Program-made: the position numbers and the translations under genes
Notes under the pieces: generated by a model
What the model was told of the DNA's origin: nothing
The model's database searches: none
The model's input: the letters and a program-made list of their open reading frames with translations, nothing else
Shown here: one piece after another, positions 1 through 5,900 of the stretch
How the letters are laid out: the number at the start of each line of letters is the position of its first letter
Numbering within the stretch: the first letter of the stretch is position 1
Assembly: GCA_946531785.1 (NCBI GenBank)
Contig: CAMNAT010000091.1
Location: forward strand, 1-7,552
From: an uncultured Oscillospiraceae bacterium
Lineage (GTDB): Bacteria; Bacillota; Clostridia; UBA1381
DNA length: 7,552 nucleotides
Direction of reading: 5' to 3'

Positions 1-302
1 TTGCAACTATAGCATTGTTTGCAACTCTTACATATTGGAATGACTGGTGGCTGCCGCTTCTGTATATTACAGAGCCATCAAAGTACAATCTCCAATACCT
101 GCTTCAGAGTATGATCTCAAACATACAGAACCTTACGGAAAATTCGGCTATGATGGGTTCAACCAACTTGCTTGCAAATGTTCCGAAGGAGGGCGCGAGA
201 ATGGCGCTCTGTATAATTGCTACAGGACCGATACTTATTGTATATCCCTTCTTCCAGAAGTATTTTATTCAGGGACTTACAGTGGGTTCAGTAAAAGAAT
301 AA
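1..302 (+). CDS. Carbohydrate ABC transporter permease, CUT1 / LplC-like, C-terminal fragment
   Basis: This is the 3' end of a gene that starts before the window; the first complete codon is at base 3 and the stop is TAA at 300-302. The product is one of the two membrane subunits of a CUT1-type ABC importer, which forms the channel for mono- or oligosaccharides delivered by an extracellular binding protein. About 100 residues are visible. They show the conserved segment after the ATPase-contacting loop (TYWNDWWLPLLYI), a loop that in this family faces the membrane surface, then GARMALCIIATGPILIVYPF as the last transmembrane helix. The chain ends QGLTVGSVKE, matching the usual G-x-V-K-G type ending of LplC/YtcP permeases except for the final Glu. 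The EAA loop itself lies upstream of the window. Twenty-five bases separate it from the GH5 gene, so co-transcription is likely. The substrate cannot be told from this fragment; oligosaccharides released by the GH5 enzyme are an inference from context. Confidence 0.93.
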   Translation, partial: ATIALFATLTYWNDWWLPLLYITEPSKYNLQYLLQSMISNIQNLTENSAMMGSTNLLANVPKEGARMALCIIATGPILIVYPFFQKYFIQGLTVGSVKE

Positions 303-316
303 GCTTTGTTAAATAC

Positions 317-321
317 AGGAG
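317..321 (+). promoter_or_regulatory. Ribosome binding site of the GH5 gene
   Basis: AGGAG lies 6 bases before the ATG at 328 and 9 bases before the adjacent ATG at 331. Both starts are well placed, so the protein may begin MMKKR or MKKR; the difference is one residue before the signal peptide. I used 328. Confidence 0.7.
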
Positions 322-327
322 TTTGTT

Positions 328-2880
328 ATGATGAAAAAGCGTTTAACGACTCTCCTCCTCTCACTCGCGCTTCTTGCTTCGCAGTTTGTTTTTTCCTGCG
401 GGGCGGAAGCAAGAGTGAGAACAGCTCAAAAGACGGTCGTTCCGTCTGAGCTGCACGTAGAGGGAAGATACATATACAATGCAGAGGGTGAAAAGGTAAG
501 GCTTACCGGCGCGAATATACCTGACCTTCAGTGGGCGACGGGCGGAGATAATGACCTTATGAGGCGCGTCGGAATTCTGTGTGATGACTGGAATGCAAAT
601 TGCGTGCGTTTATGTGTTCATTCAAAGTTCTGGTTTGGACAGGAATGGTATCAGGGTAAGAACTACGGCGACTATCGTAAAATGGTCGATAACATAATAA
701 AGCAGATCACCTCGCGAGGAAAGTATGTTATACTGAATCTGCATGAGTTTTATGCTATCACCGAGCAGCAAAAGGATTTCTGGCTTGACGCAGTCGAGGT
801 TTACGGCAACAATCCGGGTGTAATCTTCGGACTTCTTAACGAGCCTCATGATATTTCGTGGGATATGTGGCGTAACGGCGGCTATCTCGAAACCTCTGAC
901 AGCTATGGCAAAAAGACACAGCGCGTTTATGGTCATCAGGAGATCCTTGATATGATACGTAAAAAGGGCGCAAAAAATATTGTTATCGCCGGCGGTCTGG
1001 ATTGGGCATATTACTTTGATGCCTTATGCGATGGCTATAACGGTATGGAGCATGGCTATAAGTTAGAGGATAAGACCGGTAACGGTGTGATCTACGACAC
1101 GCATATTTATCCCATGAAGCCGGAATACAATCCGGTCGAAAAGGCCGTGGAATGCCTGGTTGATGAAGCCCCGATCCTTGTGGGTGAGTACGGTCACTGG
1201 GGAGAAAGACTTTTTGACTGGTATGATAACTACATCTGTGAATACCCGCATGTGTGGATGAATGAGATACATGATTTCATAGACCGAAACGAGCTGAACT
1301 ATACGGCATGGTCCTTCCATATAGGCGCGAATCCTAATATGTTTATGGACTATGAGAAATTCACTCCATCGAACTATTCAGGAATATATATGAAATACAA
1401 GATGCTTCAGGAGCCGGATACGCGCCCGCCTGAGGCTGAAAGACCATATGAGGATCCGTCACCGCTTTCAACATGGGAGCACATTGTTGATTTTGATGAA
1501 AATAATTGTGAATTCAAGGTGTTCGGGGGGGAGGTTCGCGCAGAGCGTACCAACAACGGCTATGAAGGAAGAGGTCAGCTTATCGCATTTGACCGAAGTG
1601 AAGCCGATAGCTGGGACAGTGCCGCGATCGCTGATTTCGGCAAAGATGCCGACTTGAGCGGAGCAAAATGGCTCGCTCTCAGGATAAAGGGCGATGGCGA
1701 TATGCGCAAGCTTGGCATAGGCATCGAGCTTGAGGACGGACGCGTTTTCACAACATATATGCAGATGGACTTGCATGATAATTGGAAGGATTGGTTCTTC
1801 CCCCTGACGCTCTTTAAGAATGAGGAGGGTATACTTGACACTACACAGATAAAGTCGGTGCTTCTCACATCTCTTGATGATGGCCCGGGCAGCTTCACTG
1901 TGGATAATATAAAGATAGGCGGCGTGCCTTATAAGGAGGTAAAACCGTTTACCGTATCGGATAAAACAGAAAAAGAGAACATGACATGGAAGGCGTGGGA
2001 GGATCATGAGAACACAGACACAGATTCGTTTACTGTTGTCACAAACTCAGGAGAACAGCGAGCTGCGGGCTCAAATCCGATCATGTTCACTTATAACTGC
2101 CCTGAGGGGTCATACGGAGGACAAGCGAGAGCCACTATCCCAAAATCATGGGATATAGCCGATACTACTTACTTCACCTTCTGGGCTAAGGGCGATGGCT
2201 CAAAGCAGAGATTTATGCTTCGGTTTGAGCAGGAAAAGAGCACTAATCAGAACGAGCAGCGCTCCAATTTCAAAAAGCGCGAGCTTGAGCGCTACTGTAT
2301 TCCGTTTGATGTTAACTCAACGGAATGGAAGCAGTATAAATTCAGGATAAGTGACCTTGGTATGAGCGATATGATGCATCTTGATAAGGTGAGATATATA
2401 AGTCTGTTTAATCTTACTCTTGAATCATCGGGCAGACTCTGGATAGACGACTTCACCTTTACGAATGTGGGCGACACGCCTGCTGCTAAATATGTAAGAC
2501 ATCCTGAGCCTGTAGAATCAGAGCATATAGAGAAGCTTGTAACCAAGTACCCGGCAAATGCGGCTGTTCAGATTCCAAAGGTCTTTGAGGTTGAAGCGGG
2601 GATCGAGGAGCATATTTCAATTCATATTATGAATAAGACAGACCGTGAGCTGAACGGTGAACTTAAGGTTGAGGGATTGCCGGTAGATGGTGTTAAAAAC
2701 GCATTGTATAAGGTGTATCCGGGCTGGGTTTCCTATCCGCATTGGCCGTGGAGGAACTATTCCTACAGTAATTTCGGCTTCACTATACCTAAGGAGATGA
2801 GGGGTGAGTATACAATTACTGTTTCGGATGTATCCGGTAACGGCATAGAGCCGCAGACTTATAAATTAATAGTAAAATAA
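328..2880 (+). CDS. Secreted GH5-family glycoside hydrolase with tandem jelly-roll carbohydrate-binding-like domains
   Basis: This is a retaining beta-glycanase of the GH5 (endoglucanase/mannanase-type) family that acts outside the cell. Residues 1-28 form a signal peptide (MMKKR, a Leu-rich core, probable cleavage after AEA at 28). The TIM-barrel domain spans about 41-361. It shows the family's key residues: R94 (NCVRL), H139 (ILNLHE), N171-E172 in LLNEPH as acid/base, H259 and Y261 (YDTHIYP), E287 in LVGEYGHWG as nucleophile, and W328 (YTAWSFH). A Pro/Glu-rich linker (362-382) leads to two jelly-roll domains resembling CBM11-like modules, about 383-531 and 552-714. Each has a KGDG strand (454-457, 621-624) and ends in a (D)D/N-x-I/F strand. 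Residues 740-850 form a further beta domain with an aromatic-rich strip at 797-818. There is no SLH, dockerin, LPXTG or C-terminal membrane segment. The substrate (cellulose, glucomannan, xyloglucan or other beta-glucan/mannan) cannot be decided by eye. The gene lies 25 bases after the permease and 25 bases before the SLH gene. Confidence 0.9.
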   Translation: MMKKRLTTLLLSLALLASQFVFSCGAEARVRTAQKTVVPSELHVEGRYIYNAEGEKVRLTGANIPDLQWATGGDNDLMRRVGILCDDWNANCVRLCVHSKFWFGQEWYQGKNYGDYRKMVDNIIKQITSRGKYVILNLHEFYAITEQQKDFWLDAVEVYGNNPGVIFGLLNEPHDISWDMWRNGGYLETSDSYGKKTQRVYGHQEILDMIRKKGAKNIVIAGGLDWAYYFDALCDGYNGMEHGYKLEDKTGNGVIYDTHIYPMKPEYNPVEKAVECLVDEAPILVGEYGHWGERLFDWYDNYICEYPHVWMNEIHDFIDRNELNYTAWSFHIGANPNMFMDYEKFTPSNYSGIYMKYKMLQEPDTRPPEAERPYEDPSPLSTWEHIVDFDENNCEFKVFGGEVRAERTNNGYEGRGQLIAFDRSEADSWDSAAIADFGKDADLSGAKWLALRIKGDGDMRKLGIGIELEDGRVFTTYMQMDLHDNWKDWFFPLTLFKNEEGILDTTQIKSVLLTSLDDGPGSFTVDNIKIGGVPYKEVKPFTVSDKTEKENMTWKAWEDHENTDTDSFTVVTNSGEQRAAGSNPIMFTYNCPEGSYGGQARATIPKSWDIADTTYFTFWAKGDGSKQRFMLRFEQEKSTNQNEQRSNFKKRELERYCIPFDVNSTEWKQYKFRISDLGMSDMMHLDKVRYISLFNLTLESSGRLWIDDFTFTNVGDTPAAKYVRHPEPVESEHIEKLVTKYPANAAVQIPKVFEVEAGIEEHISIHIMNKTDRELNGELKVEGLPVDGVKNALYKVYPGWVSYPHWPWRNYSYSNFGFTIPKEMRGEYTITVSDVSGNGIEPQTYKLIVK

Positions 2881-2891
2881 ACAGAACCAAA

Positions 2892-2897
2892 AGGTGG
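2892..2897 (+). promoter_or_regulatory. Ribosome binding site that decides the start of the SLH gene
   Basis: AGGTGG stands 8 bases before the ATG at 2906 but only 2 bases before the in-frame ATG at 2900. Normal Shine-Dalgarno spacing therefore favours 2906, giving a protein that begins MIKKRICSG rather than MRMIKKR. Confidence 0.65.
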
Positions 2898-2905
2898 GTA
2901 TGAGA

Positions 2906-5900
2906 ATGATAAAAAGAATTTGTTCGGGTATATGCGCGGCAGCAATTGCCTTTGGCAGCTTAAGCGGCATAGTTATCGCGCAGGACACAGACTCACAGGT
3001 GAAGTATAACTACAAGCTTTCGATGGAAAGAGAAGCCGATTTTAAAATGGTATACGGCTATAGCGGTGGTACAATAAGCACAAAGAAAAGCTTTGCCGAA
3101 CCAGGAATGTTCGGAAACTCATTGATGATAACATATCCCGGTCAATACATTTCAGACCCTGCAAAACGCTATAACGGATTTGTTCTGCAGTTTAGTGATG
3201 ACAAAGTTGAGCTTGCCAATGAAAGTCTTTCCATGCTCGACCTTATGCGCGATACAAAGAATATCTCAATGTGGGTACATACTCCACAGACTGTTGATCA
3301 CGGAAAAGGCGCGGTGGCAAATCGTACGCTTGAAATGAACTTTGAGTATTCGACCGAATCGGGAAATGTCGGATACAAGAAGCAATTTCAGCTTCCAAAC
3401 AGAGGTGAGTGGGAGTATATAACGATTCCGGTATCGGCATTTACAGCATCGGGATCGGTCACGATGGATCAAGGTATTCAAGCGGATACATATAATAAAC
3501 TGACACAGGTTACAATTATATTCCCTTACAGCGCATATTTCGGCGCAAACCCCGGGGAGGAAACTCTCGAAGAGCCATGGGAGGAGCCTCTTAAAATTGA
3601 CGAGATGCTTTTTGACAGGTCAACAGATGAGGCGAAGGCAATAACCCCTCCATCACCGGGTGAGGAAGCATATTTTGAAAATGCGAATATTTCCTCTGTA
3701 TCGGTAAAGGGTGTTAAGGTCCAGGATTTTGACAGGAATGCCACATCAAACGATATTCCTGTGCCGGCCTCATATACAGCAGAGGATATTTTGAAGAATG
3801 TAACGGTTGAGGTTGAGGCTCCGTCTGTTGCGAAGACCAATAAACAGCAGGCACTTACGGGCGCGTCATATGAGATAAATGCGCCGGCAACGGTTCCGGG
3901 TAAGGGTACGATCACGGTTATCTCAGGAAGCCGAAAGGTAAGGAAAACCTATGATGTTACTTTTACTTCAAGAACCGGTATACAGCCGGATATAAACGGT
4001 ATACAGGTAAACGGCGGAAATATAAGTGTTCCGGTTACAAATGAATCCGCAAGCGGAGCAGCGGATGCATGCGCTCTTGCGGTAGTGAAAAACAGCGACG
4101 GCATATGCACAAGCACATCCTTTGCGGCACAGCAGAGCGTTGCTGCCGGTGATACGGCAGAATTTGATTTCAGTGTAAAGGCAGATAGCGGAAGCACTAC
4201 AGAGGTTTATATATTCAATAACGAAACCGATTATAAGCTTTTGTGCGCGCCGATCCAAATAGGAAGCGGACTTATGCCGTACACGGAGCCGACAGGAACA
4301 ATAAGTGAAAGCTATATAACGGTATCTGATACAGACGATACGATAGCCGTAAACGGAACAGTCACAGGAAACGGAACCGTCTTTACAGTTCTTAAGAACG
4401 AGGATGGCTATATAGGTGCATATACGTTTAATACCACAGCCGGTGCTTTTGACGGCACGATCGCCACAGGCGGCAAGGCTTATGGTAAAATAAATATATC
4501 TCTCTCCTACGGCAACACGGTGTCAAGAAATCTTTATAACGCTTCTCAGACGGAAATTGACAGCTGTATAAGTGATTATAAGGCTCTTGACAGTGATGCC
4601 GGAAAGGCCGGTGAGTGGTTTGAAAAGTACAAGGATACTGTTAATCTCAACAACTATCTTATAGAGTCGCTTTCATCCTCGGAAGTTGCTGACGCTGTGG
4701 CAAAGGCAGATAAAAAAGCTTCTGTTATAAGCGATATAAGAAAGAAAGTCGGCGAAGAGCTTATAGTTAAGCTTGTAAATAAAACAAACTCAGCGGAGAC
4801 CTTAAAAGAGATATACTCGGCATATAACGATATTGCGGGTTTAGACAGCAGCACATACTATTTTAAAAAATATATTAATGACGACAGTGCGCTTAAGAAG
4901 GTGCTTTCGGCAACTGCCGCAAAGGACTACAGAAATATAGGTGAAATAAGAAACGCGTTCAATGAAAACAGTCTGCTTGTTTCCTTTGGAAGTATAAACG
5001 GTTATGGTGAGGCGGGCGAGCTTATATCAGGAAACAAAGATATACTTGCGAAGTATATAAGCTATGCCGATCTCGGTAGCTTAAGCAACACAGACCTTAC
5101 AGGCTATTATAAATATGTAGCTGAAAAGGGTATCAGCAGTTTGCAGTCACTGGGCACAATGCTTACGGAGTATATTAAGTCACTCAGAAATTCCGGCAGT
5201 AAGACAAGCGGAATAGGTTCGGTATCCGGAAGCGGAGGCGGCGGTGTCTCGATGGTTGCACCGGTAACAGGTAATAAAGTGACGGGAGGCGTAGAAGCTC
5301 AGCAGCCTGTACCGGATCAAAAAGCTTTTTCGGATGTCAGCAGCAGTCACTGGGCGTACAGCTCAATTAACGGGTTAAAAGAGTTAGGTGTTATAAACGG
5401 GCGTGATGACGGTAGCTTTGGAGTGGATGACGCGGTAACTCGTGAAGAATTTGTAAAAATGCTCTTGGGTGCGTTCGGAAAAGATCCGGAGGAAGCGGAG
5501 GAAATATTCAACGATGTTGATGAAAGCTCATGGTATGCACCGTATGTAAATACAGCCGCGGCGATGGGGATAGTAAGCGGTATTGAGGATGATATCTTCG
5601 GTGTAGGACAGAAAATCACAAGACAGGATATGTCGGTGCTTATAGCGAGATACCTTCATAAAGAGGGCTGTGATCTGAATCCGTCATCAGTCAATGCTTT
5701 TATTGATGACGAGACCATTGCTGACTACGCACATAATGGTGTTTATGAGCTTAAGAATCTTGGACTTATAAACGGTATGGATGACAATAGCTTTATGCCG
5801 AGAGATAATGCTACAAGAGCGCAGACTGCTAAAATACTGTATTCTGTATATTCCTATATGAAGAACAGAACACTTTCAGATGTCGATTTAACGGGCGATG

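Noticed and set aside
47..331. Overlapping plus-strand frame of 94 codons
   Set aside because: It is a frame shadow of the permease 3' end; the permease frame has unmistakable transporter motifs and this one has none.
391..399. Possible lipoprotein signal (VFSC) in the GH5 signal peptide
   Set aside because: The residue two before Cys24 is Phe, which does not fit a lipobox, and a better signal peptidase I site (AEA) follows four residues later. A lipoprotein is not fully excluded.
1468..2007. Minus-strand open frame of 179 codons
   Set aside because: It lies wholly inside the GH5 gene, antisense to the jelly-roll domains. No ribosome binding site or recognisable domain is seen, and the plus-strand frame has clear family motifs.
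2900..2905. Earlier in-frame ATG for the SLH gene
   Set aside because: The Shine-Dalgarno sequence is only 2 bases upstream of it, too close for normal use; ATG at 2906 has an 8-base spacing. The choice changes only two residues.
2881..2905. Terminator or promoter between the GH5 and SLH genes
   Set aside because: The gap is short, has no inverted repeat followed by a T-run and no recognisable -35/-10 pair, so read-through is the simpler reading.
5207..5257. Low-complexity Gly/Ser-coding stretch as a possible DNA repeat
   Set aside because: It encodes an ordinary flexible linker (SGSGGGG-type) before the first SLH domain; codons vary and there is no regular DNA-level repeat.
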